Origin: Nitrosomonas aestuarii | GTDB taxonomy: Bacteria; Pseudomonadota; Gammaproteobacteria; Burkholderiales; Nitrosomonadaceae | Reading direction: 5' to 3' | DNA: 64,000 nt | NCBI RefSeq assembly: GCF_003046585.1 | Contig: NZ_QAAE01000004.1 | Coordinates: 62,001-126,000, forward strand | In this document: positions 8,273 to 17,489 of the stretch, piece by piece | How positions within the stretch are numbered: the first letter of the stretch is position 1 | Layout of the letters: the number at the start of each line of letters is the position of its first letter | The notes under the pieces: generated by a model | What the model saw: only the letters and a program-made list of their open reading frames with translations | The model's database searches: none | What the model was told of the DNA's origin: nothing | Made by a program: the position numbers and the translations under genes

Positions 8273-11200
8273 TTACTTGGTTGGAAATAAATTTTGAAAA
8301 AATGTTGAAATTCGATTTTCTGGTTTCTTACTCGCAAGTTTCATAATTTCATCCATTGGCACCTGCTTTGCTTGCACTAGGGAAGTATTTGCTTTAATAC
8401 TACGAATCTCTCCATTATGTATCGCATAAAACTCCCCAGTTGACTGGATAGGCAGTTTACTGGCTATATCTTCTCTCGAATCATTAAATACTGGACGTAA
8501 TTTATCAAGTGCAGTTTTTTCTTTAATGCGCCCAAGAAACCAGGAAGAAATCTGATCACGGGATTTATAATCCATATCACCAGGACTTTGGGTCGCCAGC
8601 ATCAATCCGATACCTGCAGAACGAGCACGTCTGAGAAGGCTTTCTAGAGGTTCTTTCGTTGCCGGTTTAGATTGTGCAGGCAAATAAAGGTCTGCTTCGT
8701 CAAAAAAAATGACACCCTGCAGTTTGTCACTAGGTGATTTTGCAGCAAAACGTCCTATCTCCAATAAAAGCTGTGAAACCCAAAAAAGAATATTGTCATT
8801 GCTGCCTAGAGATGCGGTACTTATAATACTTAAGCGGGTACTATTTGTTTTTGTCTTGTTATTAGATGAAAGTCCAAATAGATTTTCTGTACTCAGCAAT
8901 TCACCTGATTGAGCGAAAAGATTGCCATTTGTCAGGCTTAATGTTTGTAAATCCTCAACGAGTCTATTGAATAGCTTGGTATCAAGCTTGCCAATTGCGT
9001 TCAGTAAGACTGGATCTTTCTTATCAATGAAGTCCATTAAATGATCAAACGCCAAAGGTTCATCTGGATTTAATTTACTGAGAACCGAGATTGCTTGTCC
9101 TAAAACTGCGATTTTTTGTTTGTCTTGACGACTCTGCTCTTTGTAACCCAATATTTTTCCTAGCGAAAATGCAGCGTGATTGGCCAACTGCAAACATTCA
9201 CCTGTTGATAAATTCCCCAATCCATTTGGCGCGACAGGAATACCTAATGGGCGTCCCTGGCCACCAACTGCGCCAGGTGTATAAACCATAACTTCTATTC
9301 TGTCATGTAATGCGTTCCGCATTTGCTTGCGCTTTGAATCGACTATTGGATTTCGCCATGCTTCCTCAAGCGCATAACTGCAGAGATCACCTTTCCGATC
9401 CAACAAAATTGCCGGAATACCTTGAAGCAGTAATTGTTCGATGATATTAAGTGCTAGAGTCGTTTTTCCACTTCCAGAGCCACCCAGGAAAGCAGCGTGG
9501 CGCACCAATTTTTCAACTGTCATTACATATGGATATTGTTGATAATCTTGATTAATACCGATTACCAGTTGAGTACCATCGGTTAATGGTTGTATTGGTA
9601 TAGTATCTGTTCCGGCATCAATGGCAGACGTTATTTCTTCCGGTGATAATGGTTTGTTTATTGTTTTGGTGTCAAAAACTTTTATGTCAAGAATGTGTTG
9701 AAATGAAGGCAAGCCGAGTAATGGTCGTTCAGTTTGCAACCAGTGCAGAAACTGAGGCTGTTGCTCATATTGCTTACGAAAAGATTCCATTGCCACCATC
9801 GCACGCCAATCGGAATCAGAGACTATTACGCGTTTACCGCCCATTGCAACAAATTCGCCTAAACGCACTGCAATTTTAGTTTTGGGATCAGAGGGAAATT
9901 CAGCAGATCGTAGAGCAATCGCAATACGAGTCCCGGCAATTATTTGTAATTGATCAATTTGTCTCGCCAGAGCGCCACCTTGTGGAGCTTTTTGGCATAA
10001 CCCTATGGTTAGTTGTTGTTCAGTATCACCAGCAACATTTTGTATATCGATATTCAGATAGTCACTCTGTTGCATCGCTCGAAATTTAAATGTGTTATTT
10101 AATTCAGCGTTGCAATGTGTAATAGAGCGATTGAGCAATTGCAGCATCGCACCGTCTGTTTCGGGTGCTGAATGTGAATCTACAAGATAATCATTCCACA
10201 ATTGATTAAACTGTAATATCGGAGGTTGTGATGATGATGGTGTATCATCACCAACTGGAATCTCGATATCAGGAAAACTAGGTATTTGGCTTGTCTGTAT
10301 TGATAGCTCGCGCTGCTGGCGACACCAATCAAGAACTTGACGAGTGCTCATTTGTGCCAATCGTGACGGCGTTTCGTTTCGAAAAGGATAGAGTGGTTCG
10401 TTATCTTTTAAATCAATGTGTTTGCTCTGATAAAGATCTTGCAAGCGAATTGTGATTAAATTTCTTATTTCAGCCTCATCACGTCCTGCTTTTAAATATA
10501 TCGTATCAGGATCATGTTCAATACGGTCAAGCTGAGGTGAAGGTAAACTATTTCTGAGCAAAGTATAGATATCGTTTAAGCAGGCAATCACAACTATTAC
10601 ATTGGGTAATTGTGCTAACTTAATCATCGTTTCCATGGTTCGACGGAACTTCACTTCTGCCTCATCCGCAGGATAGATATCTTCCAGTTGGTCGAGACAG
10701 ATAATTAAAGAACCTGAATCGGTTGCCATTATCAGATGAGCCAGTGCCTGCAACAAGCGTTGAGGGTCTTCTTCCTGCAGTCTTGGCTTCATATCCCCCA
10801 AAATTTTACGATCATATTCGGACAGGTCTTCACAGCGAAGATATTTGCTAACTCGGAAGTGAGTAGCAGGATCTTCACTTTGCAAATAAAGTAGCACGCG
10901 AATCAGATCAAGATCTACTCCTTTAAATCTCTCGCTTTTCTTGTTCAGGATATCGTCAGCTATTTTGTGAATTAAGTCAGTTAATTCACTTCGATTTAAT
11001 GCACTATTGCGTAGACGGTCTATGTCATTTTGTGACACAACATTTTGTTCTTCAATTAATGCAGTAGACAAACGCATTAACCCTGTTACACTTCCATTCG
11101 ATTCATGATAAGGTTTGTCGAGTGAATCAATAGTGTAACGAAGCGCATAACTAGAATAATTTGAAAAAGACGAAGTCATTTGCATATAGGCAAAATAACC

Positions 11201-11479
11201 TAGCGCTTTTTCATGCGTAAAATTACGAAATGCTCGCATGAGATGCGTTTTTCCAGCGCCAGACTCACCCAGTAGTAACATAATTCGGCCTGAGTCAGAA
11301 GATTCCAGCACATTAATACGATTTAATAAACGCTGAAAACAATCTCGGCTTTCTTGATGTATGTTTTCCACATCATAAGGATCAGATTGCCAAACCTGAT
11401 TTTGATGAGTAATTGCCTGGAATACATCTTCCTTTACGCGTGAGCAAAAAATTTTTAAGTGCTTGTCTGTATCAAACAT
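8273..11479 (-). CDS. dual-ATPase: N-terminal AAA (ORC/STAND-like) plus C-terminal HerA/FtsK-like
   Basis: A 1068-residue protein with two ATPase modules. The first has a Walker A at 71-78 (GESGAGKT) and a Walker B at 258-268 (LIICLDQLEDI), as in AAA/ORC-like or STAND ATPases. Residues ~430-600 are a linker of unknown fold. The second has Walker A GGSGSGKT at 666-673, then ILLDRKGDL, Walker B GVIFFDEADLYLP at 922-934 and LATQSPGDMD at 961-970; this is the HerA/DUF87 hexameric DNA translocase pattern. It is the last gene of a three-gene operon: the upstream stop and this ATG are separated by one base. HerA partners of nucleases are recurrent in phage-defence systems. I do not recognise this exact architecture as a named system. 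Confidence 0.85.
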   Translation of the reverse strand: MFDTDKHLKIFCSRVKEDVFQAITHQNQVWQSDPYDVENIHQESRDCFQRLLNRINVLESSDSGRIMLLLGESGAGKTHLMRAFRNFTHEKALGYFAYMQMTSSFSNYSSYALRYTIDSLDKPYHESNGSVTGLMRLSTALIEEQNVVSQNDIDRLRNSALNRSELTDLIHKIADDILNKKSERFKGVDLDLIRVLLYLQSEDPATHFRVSKYLRCEDLSEYDRKILGDMKPRLQEEDPQRLLQALAHLIMATDSGSLIICLDQLEDIYPADEAEVKFRRTMETMIKLAQLPNVIVVIACLNDIYTLLRNSLPSPQLDRIEHDPDTIYLKAGRDEAEIRNLITIRLQDLYQSKHIDLKDNEPLYPFRNETPSRLAQMSTRQVLDWCRQQRELSIQTSQIPSFPDIEIPVGDDTPSSSQPPILQFNQLWNDYLVDSHSAPETDGAMLQLLNRSITHCNAELNNTFKFRAMQQSDYLNIDIQNVAGDTEQQLTIGLCQKAPQGGALARQIDQLQIIAGTRIAIALRSAEFPSDPKTKIAVRLGEFVAMGGKRVIVSDSDWRAMVAMESFRKQYEQQPQFLHWLQTERPLLGLPSFQHILDIKVFDTKTINKPLSPEEITSAIDAGTDTIPIQPLTDGTQLVIGINQDYQQYPYVMTVEKLVRHAAFLGGSGSGKTTLALNIIEQLLLQGIPAILLDRKGDLCSYALEEAWRNPIVDSKRKQMRNALHDRIEVMVYTPGAVGGQGRPLGIPVAPNGLGNLSTGECLQLANHAAFSLGKILGYKEQSRQDKQKIAVLGQAISVLSKLNPDEPLAFDHLMDFIDKKDPVLLNAIGKLDTKLFNRLVEDLQTLSLTNGNLFAQSGELLSTENLFGLSSNNKTKTNSTRLSIISTASLGSNDNILFWVSQLLLEIGRFAAKSPSDKLQGVIFFDEADLYLPAQSKPATKEPLESLLRRARSAGIGLMLATQSPGDMDYKSRDQISSWFLGRIKEKTALDKLRPVFNDSREDIASKLPIQSTGEFYAIHNGEIRSIKANTSLVQAKQVPMDEIMKLASKKPENRISTFFQNLFPTK

Positions 11480-11480
11480 C

Positions 11481-12542
11481 TTATGACTCCAATCGTATAA
11501 AATGGAATGTTGCGTTCAGATAGGGGGTTTCTGATGCAGAGACATCTCTTCGATCCATGGCATACGTTAGATCTGCATGAGTCATGCTGATTAATCCTTT
11601 ATTATTAGCGAGTGTTAGATAAAGCTTGAATTGATTTAAATCCAATCCAAATTGCGTACCATCAAGTTCCATCTGCCGCCAGACATGCGAAATAAAAATC
11701 TTGTTATCACCAAACCTGCCTGTCTGACAGCGATTTGCGGATTGCATTACTTGGGCGGCAAAAGATTCCAAGTCTAGCTTAGGGATTGGCGGATCTTGTA
11801 ATGCGTATTTGTGTTTTTGTGCGGGAATTAATGATTTTATTGTGGCGGTTTTCAGAATAGCTATACGAAGTTCTTCTGGATCTGTGCGTCGAGCATTTAC
11901 CGCTTTTGCTACCAGTTGTTTCAGAGCAGATTCCCAAGATAATTCACGTTCTGCACCCAGCAGATTACTCAGCAACAAAGCCATAACTGAGCCTTGTGTA
12001 AAAGGTCTGATATTCTTCGAATTAGAAGCTGATATTTTTTTTTGCAAGTTTGCAGCTACCGTTGTGTCGATCAATTGCTGCCAAAGTAGGCTGTCTCGTG
12101 CCTTGGTCAATGTAGGGTAAGCATCCGTTGATAATTGGTAGGCGTTAGCTAAAATACTAGCTCGAAGACCATCAGCACTGGCAATGCGTTGGCGATCGCG
12201 TTCATTTACAGGTGCAGGTAGTCCAAGAACAACTGAAATTAGATAACAATTTTTTATTGTTTGCCACCGAGTGTTTACAGGCAATGAGGATAACCCTAAT
12301 ACCTGTAGAGCAGCTTTTCTTCCCTGAGGTGTTAGTTGATAACGAGCCTTGCCGATAGTTTGTAACGCACCTTCATTAACTAATTGCTGAATCTCATGTA
12401 ACCATTCGTTATTGGAAGGTGGATTGAAGAAAAAATGTTTTAACGATTTTTTTAATTCACTAAGAATCAGTTCATTATCGGGTGAAGATAGAAACCGAAT
12501 TTGGATAAACTCTTGAAGCATCAAATCGTTTACTTTATTCAT
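11481..12542 (-). CDS. middle protein of the nuclease/ATPase operon, winged-helix-like ends
   Basis: A 353-residue protein that I cannot assign to a named family. Residues ~10-80 look like a winged helix (LVNEGALQTIGKARYQLTPQ, with the wing and a TPQG turn). The middle is helical. Residues ~275-350 contain a second small domain with GDNKIFISHVWRQMEL and then LDLNQFKLYLTLANNKGL, ending TPYLNATFHFIRLES. A DNA-binding or adaptor role between nuclease and ATPase is a reasonable guess, not more. It starts 11 bases after the nuclease gene ends and stops one base before the ATPase gene, so all three are co-transcribed and probably act together. Confidence 0.8.
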   Translation of the reverse strand: MNKVNDLMLQEFIQIRFLSSPDNELILSELKKSLKHFFFNPPSNNEWLHEIQQLVNEGALQTIGKARYQLTPQGRKAALQVLGLSSLPVNTRWQTIKNCYLISVVLGLPAPVNERDRQRIASADGLRASILANAYQLSTDAYPTLTKARDSLLWQQLIDTTVAANLQKKISASNSKNIRPFTQGSVMALLLSNLLGAERELSWESALKQLVAKAVNARRTDPEELRIAILKTATIKSLIPAQKHKYALQDPPIPKLDLESFAAQVMQSANRCQTGRFGDNKIFISHVWRQMELDGTQFGLDLNQFKLYLTLANNKGLISMTHADLTYAMDRRDVSASETPYLNATFHFIRLES

Positions 12543-12553
12543 TGCTGGCTCTC

Positions 12554-13780
12554 TTATTTTATTTTTTCACGACGAAACTGTAATGCATAGCGAATAGTTT
12601 CAAGAATTTCTTCCAACTCAGAAACGACATCTTCTGCCAAAAAACGCAAGACCAAAATGCCATGCATCTGTAACAACAAATCCTTACGACGATCTCGCCG
12701 CCAGTTTTCTGGCTCCTGAAAATGATAATAACCATCTATCTCAACGGCTATTTGATCAGAAACCGAATATAAATCAATTTCCATTGGTTGTTTGCCAAAA
12801 GGAAAAGGCATTCTGAGATTTAACTTGAAAACTCCGCGCGTATCCGGCATTAATTCTAAGATATGGAATAAAAACAATTCAGCTTGGCTACGGACAGTTA
12901 CACTATCATAATGCTTATCAGCAACAAGTTGGAATAAGGAATTTGCTTCATCAATCAATTGTGTAGACGCACCATATTTGCACAAAACACTGTCAACTTC
13001 TTCTGGCAAACTGTAGCGCAAATTTTTATCTGAATGTACTTCTATCCTTCCATTATGCAGCATTGTTTTAAATCTTGATTCAGATGCGGTCGTAAAATAA
13101 TCATACAAAGTTGAAGGCAGAACAGATAATGCAATCGGGAGACTTGGTAAGTTTTCTGCTGTTTGCATCAATTTGAGTGTTAAAGGTGAACAAGACAAAT
13201 CAATATCTATGATCTCTATTAACAAGCTTGGCAAAATATTCTCGGGTAGCAATTCTTTAAACACCATGATTCCATGTGGTAAAAATTGCTCATCTTCTAT
13301 TTTCATAATTTGAAGCAAATCGGCAGCCGAGTCCGGTACTAATTTCTGTGATAATGAAATTTGCTCAAGAAACCAACGCACAAGCAACGAGCCTTGGGTG
13401 GTAATTTTGGCAGTTAATTGTTGTTGCAAAATATCCAGCTCATAACTCGATTTATTCATCAATCCAGAAAGAATTTGATCTATCGAACACCGACGAATTT
13501 CTGCCAGGGATAGTAATAATTGATGATGCAGATTGGGTTCAGCAAGTAAACTTTCCAGCCAACTGATTGACAGTGACTTAGATTTGATTGGTGACCAAAC
13601 TGTTGTCCTCCTGCCTTCTTCTTGTACCCATTGATACCAAAGTGCCTGATTGGCGCTAAAAGTACCGCTTAGGGTTGTCAAAGTCGGAATTCCTTGGTTG
13701 CGCCAATGTGAATGAATGTCAAGGTAAGATCGTGCAGTGCCTTGTAGTGTATTTTGCTCGATATTACTATTGCGTTCCAA
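12554..13780 (-). CDS. DUF559/Vsr-like PD-(D/E)XK nuclease-domain protein
   Basis: A 408-residue protein. The C-terminal ~110 residues have the DUF559/Vsr-like restriction-endonuclease fold: Glu301 in a helix (QAELFLFHILEL), Asp336 in MEIDLYSV, then AVEIDGYYHF with Glu347 and Asp349, and DRRKDLLLQMHGILVLRF. The first ~290 residues are mostly helical and unrecognised. It starts with TTG at 13780, chosen because AAAAGGAAA lies just upstream and the next in-frame Met is near residue 108. It is the first gene of the operon with the middle protein and the AAA-HerA ATPase. Its start is about 20 bases from the end of an IS256 remnant, so its native promoter may have been displaced. Confidence 0.8.
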   Translation of the reverse strand: MERNSNIEQNTLQGTARSYLDIHSHWRNQGIPTLTTLSGTFSANQALWYQWVQEEGRRTTVWSPIKSKSLSISWLESLLAEPNLHHQLLLSLAEIRRCSIDQILSGLMNKSSYELDILQQQLTAKITTQGSLLVRWFLEQISLSQKLVPDSAADLLQIMKIEDEQFLPHGIMVFKELLPENILPSLLIEIIDIDLSCSPLTLKLMQTAENLPSLPIALSVLPSTLYDYFTTASESRFKTMLHNGRIEVHSDKNLRYSLPEEVDSVLCKYGASTQLIDEANSLFQLVADKHYDSVTVRSQAELFLFHILELMPDTRGVFKLNLRMPFPFGKQPMEIDLYSVSDQIAVEIDGYYHFQEPENWRRDRRKDLLLQMHGILVLRFLAEDVVSELEEILETIRYALQFRREKIK

Positions 13781-13799
13781 TAGTTGTTTCCTTTTTGAA

Positions 13800-13937
13800 G
13801 GGACTGTAAATTAAACTGTGTAACTGTCAGGTTCAAACATACCCATTTAATCGATCCTCGAATTCGATCATAAAACGATTCAAAGCAGCTTTCCAGTTTT
13901 TTATCGGCATTGTCCAATTTTTGGAAAGTTCCTGAAT
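13800..13937 (-). pseudogene. IS256-family transposase, C-terminal remnant with insertion-sequence end
   Basis: The minus strand from 13937 to 13833 encodes the end of an IS256/Mutator-type transposase: IQELSKNWTMPIKNW, then KAALNRFMIEFEDRLNGYV and a TGA at 13833-13835. The conserved NW-x-AL-x-F-x-I-x-FE-x-R pattern is diagnostic of that C-terminus. Downstream, the plus-strand sequence from about 13800 (GGACTGTAAATTAAACTGTG) looks like the terminal inverted repeat of this family. The rest of the transposase is missing: the remnant is cut at 13937 by the left end of the IS3-family element, and its other half is not found beyond 15212. Confidence 0.7.
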
Positions 13938-15212
13938 TGAACCGCCCCGAGTTTGCAGGAGACTCTATTTCTTGAGAGGATAGGGTCATAAAAAAACAAG
14001 TAAGATATTCACCGGATGTTCGTGAACGGGCTGTCCGGCTGTTGCAAGCGCACCAGGGAGAGTATGAATCGCAGTGGGCCGCATTGGAATCGATATCATC
14101 TAAGATAGGTTGTACCGCTGAGACGCTGCGTAAATGGGTACGGCAATCAGAAGCTGACCAAAGAATTCGAGGAGGCATATCAACCGCGGATCGTGAGAAC
14201 CGTGAATTGAAGCGGGCAAATGAGATATTACGCAAGGCATCCGCATATTTTACCCATGCGGAACTCGACCGCCGACCGAAGTGACCGTGGTATTTGTTGA
14301 TCAGCACAAGAAACAGTACGGAGTCGAGCCGATTTGCAGGCAACTTCAGATTACCCCGTCAAACTACTATAGGTACAAAGCGCGTGAACGTGATCCTGAT
14401 CGGTTGCCAGATCGCATTAAGCGAGACAAAGCGCTTGAATGCGATATACAACGCGTATGGAAAAACAACTTTTAGCCTATGGCGCAAACAAAATATGGCG
14501 ACAACTGTTGCGAGAAGGTATTCGTGTTGCACGTTGCACAGTCGAACGGTTGGTGAAGAAGCTTGGGATACAGGCGTCCGGCGCGGCAAGAAGTGCTGGA
14601 CAACAACTGCAAACGACTTGCTTGATCGCCCGGCAGATAAGGTTAATCGACAATTGGTAGCGACCCGTCCGAATCAGCTGTGGGTAGCAGACATAATGTT
14701 TGTAGCAACCTGGACAGGATTTGTTTACGTGGCATTTATCACGGATGTTTTTGCACGTTGTATTGTTGGTTGGCGGGTCAGCCGATCATTGTATACTGAT
14801 ATGGTGCTTGATGCATTGGAACAGGCCTTGTGGGCACGGCGGGAAACCAAAGTTAGTCCATCATAGTGATAGTCAATATCTGTCGATTCGTTATACGGAA
14901 CGCCTGGCAGAAGCCAACATTGATACTTCTGTGGGCAGTGTTGGCGATTCTTACGACAATTGCGCTGGCAGAAACAATTAACGGGTTATACAAGACGGAA
15001 GTCATACGGCATCGCGGTTCCTGATGCAATATTGATGAAGTAGAATTTGCTGCTGTGAAGTGGGTTGACTGTTCAACAATCAACGGTTACCGGAACCGAT
15101 TGGAAATATTCCACCGGCAGAATTTGAAATGGCATATTATCGCCAATTGGAAGAGTCGGCTGATACAGTTTGATTCAAACAAAAAAGTCTCCGAAAAAGT
15201 CGGGCCGACTCA
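13938..15212 (+). mobile_element. decayed IS3-family insertion sequence, 1275 bases
   Basis: Imperfect terminal inverted repeats of 27 bases bound the element: 13938-13964 (TGAACCGCCCCGAG...GGAGACT) and 15186-15212 (complement TGAGTCGGCCCGAC...GGAGACT). This end type and the two-frame transposase fit the IS3 family, IS51-like group. The three bases flanking each end (AAT and ACT) do not form a target duplication, so flanking DNA has been deleted or diverged. The element sits directly against the right direct repeat, two bases away. Confidence 0.85.
13988..15173 (+). pseudogene. IS3-family transposase OrfA/OrfB, multiply broken
   Basis: OrfA reads through 13988-14283: its first codon is ATA where relatives have ATG, followed by VRYSPDVRERAVRLLQ, the helix-turn-helix IGCTAETLRKWVRQSE and RANEILRKASAYF. 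A short stretch before RENRELKRANE is missing compared with the family. OrfB then starts at 14281 but is split over at least four frame segments: MTVVFVDQHKKQYG, LAYGANKIWRQLLREGIRVA, NQLWVADIMFVATWTGFVYV (DDE core, first Asp) and SVGSVGDSYDN. It ends near EESADTV at 15173. No functional transposase can be made. Confidence 0.88.
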
Positions 15213-15214
15213 AC

Positions 15215-15251
15215 TATTATAGTCACTCACAAATTTAAATTGTTACTCACA
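15215..15251 (+). repeat. right copy of direct repeat bracketing the accessory region
   Basis: TATTATAGTCACTCACAAA, then eight AT-rich bases, then GTTACTCACA. It matches the left copy at 6936-6964 in 28 of 29 shared positions. It begins two bases after the IS3 right end and lies about 94 bases from the tRNA-Ser 3' end. Confidence 0.65.
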
Positions 15252-15344
15252 TTTGCGCGGATTGCCAAAGGTTAGCAAAAATATTGCAATACCATTGTTT
15301 ATTATGAATAAATAGGCAATCTTGGGAATGCATTGAAGCATTTA

Positions 15345-15437
15345 TGGCGGAGAGAGAGGGATTCGAACCCTCGATGAGGCTATAAACCCCATACTCCCTT
15401 AGCAGGGGAGCGCCTTCGACCACTCGGCCATCTCTCC
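15345..15437 (-). tRNA. tRNA-Ser (GCT anticodon)
   Basis: A 93-base tRNA with long variable arm, as expected for a class II serine tRNA. The acceptor stem is GGAGAGA paired with TCTCTCC, followed by discriminator G and an encoded CCA. The anticodon loop reads CTGCTAA, giving GCT for AGC/AGU codons. The T-loop GGTTCGAATCC is canonical. It lies between lysC and the accessory region; tRNA genes are common integration targets, but the direct repeat here does not overlap the tRNA 3' end. Confidence 0.97.
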
Positions 15438-15512
15438 AAATTCGAACTGGAGAAGGATAACGGGTTATGTTATCCCGGTCAAATCTTGATAAAGCCCACT
15501 ATTGTATAGAAT

Positions 15513-16742
15513 TTACAGCGGTTGTTCCAGATCAAATGCTTTATGTAACACGCGTACCGCAAGTTCCATATATTTTTCATCAACCACAACCGAAACCTTT
15601 ATTTCAGAAGTACCGATCATTTGGATGTTAATGCCCTCTTCCGCCAGAACCCGGAACATTTTGCTGGCAATGCCTGCATGAGAGCGCATACCAACGCCAA
15701 CAACAGAAACTTTTGCAATTCTATCACCCCCGATGACATCGCGCGCGCCGATATGCGGCTGAATCTTTTCCCGAATGATATTCATCGTGTTATTAAAGTC
15801 GTTGCGATGGACAGTAAATGAAAAATCGGTCAGGTCATCATGACTGACATTTTGAATAATCATATCTACATCAATATTGGCATCCGCCACCGGACCCAGG
15901 ATCTGGTAGGCAATACCTGGATGATCCGGCACACCCAGTACAGTGATTTTTGCTTCGTCACGATTAAATGCAATGCCTGAGATTACAGCCTGTTCCATAT
16001 TTCCGTCTTCCTCAAAAGTAATCAGCGTACCCTGCCCTTCTTCTTCAAAGCTGGATAAAACTCTCAACTTCACTTTATATTTGCCTGCAAATTCTACAGA
16101 TCTTAACTGCAAAACCTTAGAACCCAGACTCGCCATTTCAAGCATTTCTTCAAATGTGATGCTGTTCAGACGCCTGGCTTCAGGTACAACACGCGGATCA
16201 GTTGTATAGATACCATCAACATCCGTATAAATCTGACATTCATCGGCTTTTAGCGCTGCTGCCAGGGCAACACCCGTCGTATCAGAGCCGCCGCGTCCCA
16301 GTGTTGTAATATTGCCTTTTTCATCAACCCCCTGAAATCCGGCAACAATCACAACACAGCCATCTTCGAGGTCTGCCCGGATATTGTCAGCATCAATGTT
16401 TAAGATACGCGCTTTAGTATAAGCACTATCAGTCAGTATTTTTACCTGCGCCCCTGTATAACTTTTCGCTTTGACATTGAGTTCCTTTAGTGCCATTGAC
16501 AGCAATGCGATAGAGACCTGTTCTCCTGTCGACACCATTACATCCAGCTCGCGTGGATCCGGGTTGTCCTGCACTTCGCGGGCCAAAGCAATCAGTCGAT
16601 TCGTTTCACCGCTCATAGCCGAAACAACCACTATAATCTGATGGCCCTGATCATGAAATTTAGCTACCCTGCGGGCAACATTTCTGATGCGCTCGGTACT
16701 TCCGACCGAAGTACCTCCATATTTTTGAACGTAAAAAGCCAC
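15513..16742 (-). CDS. lysC: aspartate kinase
   Basis: A 409-residue monofunctional aspartokinase that phosphorylates L-aspartate in the first step of lysine, threonine and methionine synthesis. The start (VQKYGGTSVGS), the catalytic GRGGSDTTGVALAAAL near residue 155, and two C-terminal ACT domains (TVLGVPDHPGIAYQILGPVA and VSVVGVGMRSHAGIASKMF) are all present, so feedback regulation by end-product is expected. The start is a GTG at 16742. Length and domain order match betaproteobacterial LysC. The tRNA-Ser lies 75 bases downstream on the same strand. Confidence 0.97.
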   Translation of the reverse strand: MAFYVQKYGGTSVGSTERIRNVARRVAKFHDQGHQIIVVVSAMSGETNRLIALAREVQDNPDPRELDVMVSTGEQVSIALLSMALKELNVKAKSYTGAQVKILTDSAYTKARILNIDADNIRADLEDGCVVIVAGFQGVDEKGNITTLGRGGSDTTGVALAAALKADECQIYTDVDGIYTTDPRVVPEARRLNSITFEEMLEMASLGSKVLQLRSVEFAGKYKVKLRVLSSFEEEGQGTLITFEEDGNMEQAVISGIAFNRDEAKITVLGVPDHPGIAYQILGPVADANIDVDMIIQNVSHDDLTDFSFTVHRNDFNNTMNIIREKIQPHIGARDVIGGDRIAKVSVVGVGMRSHAGIASKMFRVLAEEGINIQMIGTSEIKVSVVVDEKYMELAVRVLHKAFDLEQPL

Positions 16743-17006
16743 TCACCATTGACCCACTATTACAAAATGGGCCCCCAATAAAAAAGCGACAATTCTACAC
16801 CTTTCTCTACAGGAACACTAATGCGAGATTTCAGTCAATCAATAACGCTTACACATGACAGATACAAGCCACTCATTTTAGTAAATTCACTCAAACTTTC
16901 ACAAATCCCGCTACCTGTACGAAGATTGAAAATACTCAGATTTTGGATAAAATTGTATAATACAGATGATACAAACTATATCAGCAATCATATGAGTTCA
17001 TAGCCA

Positions 17007-17489
17007 ATGAGAAAAACCAGCGTTCTTTTCGTCTGCATGGGTAATATCTGTCGTTCGCCAACCGCAGATGCTGTCTTCAGATACACCGTACAAAAAGCCG
17101 GACTTGAGCATGAGATTATTGTGGACTCCGCCGGTACCCATGCCTATCATATCGGCAATCCGCCCGACCATCGCGCACAAAAATTTGCCTTGAAACGCGG
17201 TTATCAAATGCATGATCTACGCGCCCGCAAGGTGGCCGCCGATGACTTCAACCATTTCGATTATATTCTGGCGATGGACAATGAGAATCTTGCGCTTTTG
17301 CAGCAGCGTTGCCCGAATCATCATATTGACAAGCTTCAGCTGTTAACGCGCTATAGCAAGGGCATTTACAGTGATCAGGAGGTAGCCGATCCATATTTCG
17401 GTGGAGATCAGGGTTTTGAGATGGTACTGGACATGATTGAAGAAGCCAGCCAGGGGTTACTCGAGCATATTTGCAGCCACAAGGCTTAA
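17007..17489 (+). CDS. low-molecular-weight protein-tyrosine phosphatase
   Basis: A 160-residue cytoplasmic phosphatase. The P-loop CMGNICRS carries the Cys-x5-Arg nucleophile motif at residues 10-16, and the general acid Asp lies in DPYFGG near residue 128. In bacteria these enzymes often oppose tyrosine kinases that control polysaccharide export, which would fit the two exopolysaccharide-related regions in this window, but no kinase gene is adjacent. It is divergent from lysC. A TATAAT is visible about 50 bases upstream (TTGTATAATACAG), a plausible -10. Confidence 0.93.
   Translation: MRKTSVLFVCMGNICRSPTADAVFRYTVQKAGLEHEIIVDSAGTHAYHIGNPPDHRAQKFALKRGYQMHDLRARKVAADDFNHFDYILAMDNENLALLQQRCPNHHIDKLQLLTRYSKGIYSDQEVADPYFGGDQGFEMVLDMIEEASQGLLEHICSHKA

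Noticed and set aside
13678..14343. Long minus-strand open frame across the IS3 element
   Set aside because: It is the antisense of the transposase and of the nuclease start; the genuine minus-strand coding in this stretch is the short IS256 C-terminus in another frame.
13935..15215. Target-site duplication of the IS3 element
   Set aside because: The flanking triplets AAT and ACT do not match, so no duplication can be claimed.
15345..15437. tRNA-Ser 3' end as the attachment site of the accessory region
   Set aside because: The direct repeat lies about 94 bases from the tRNA, and no second copy of the tRNA 3' end was found near 6.9 kb.
16821..17003. 60-codon frame upstream of the tyrosine phosphatase
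   Set aside because: No ribosome site, unnatural composition, and it covers the promoter region between divergent genes.
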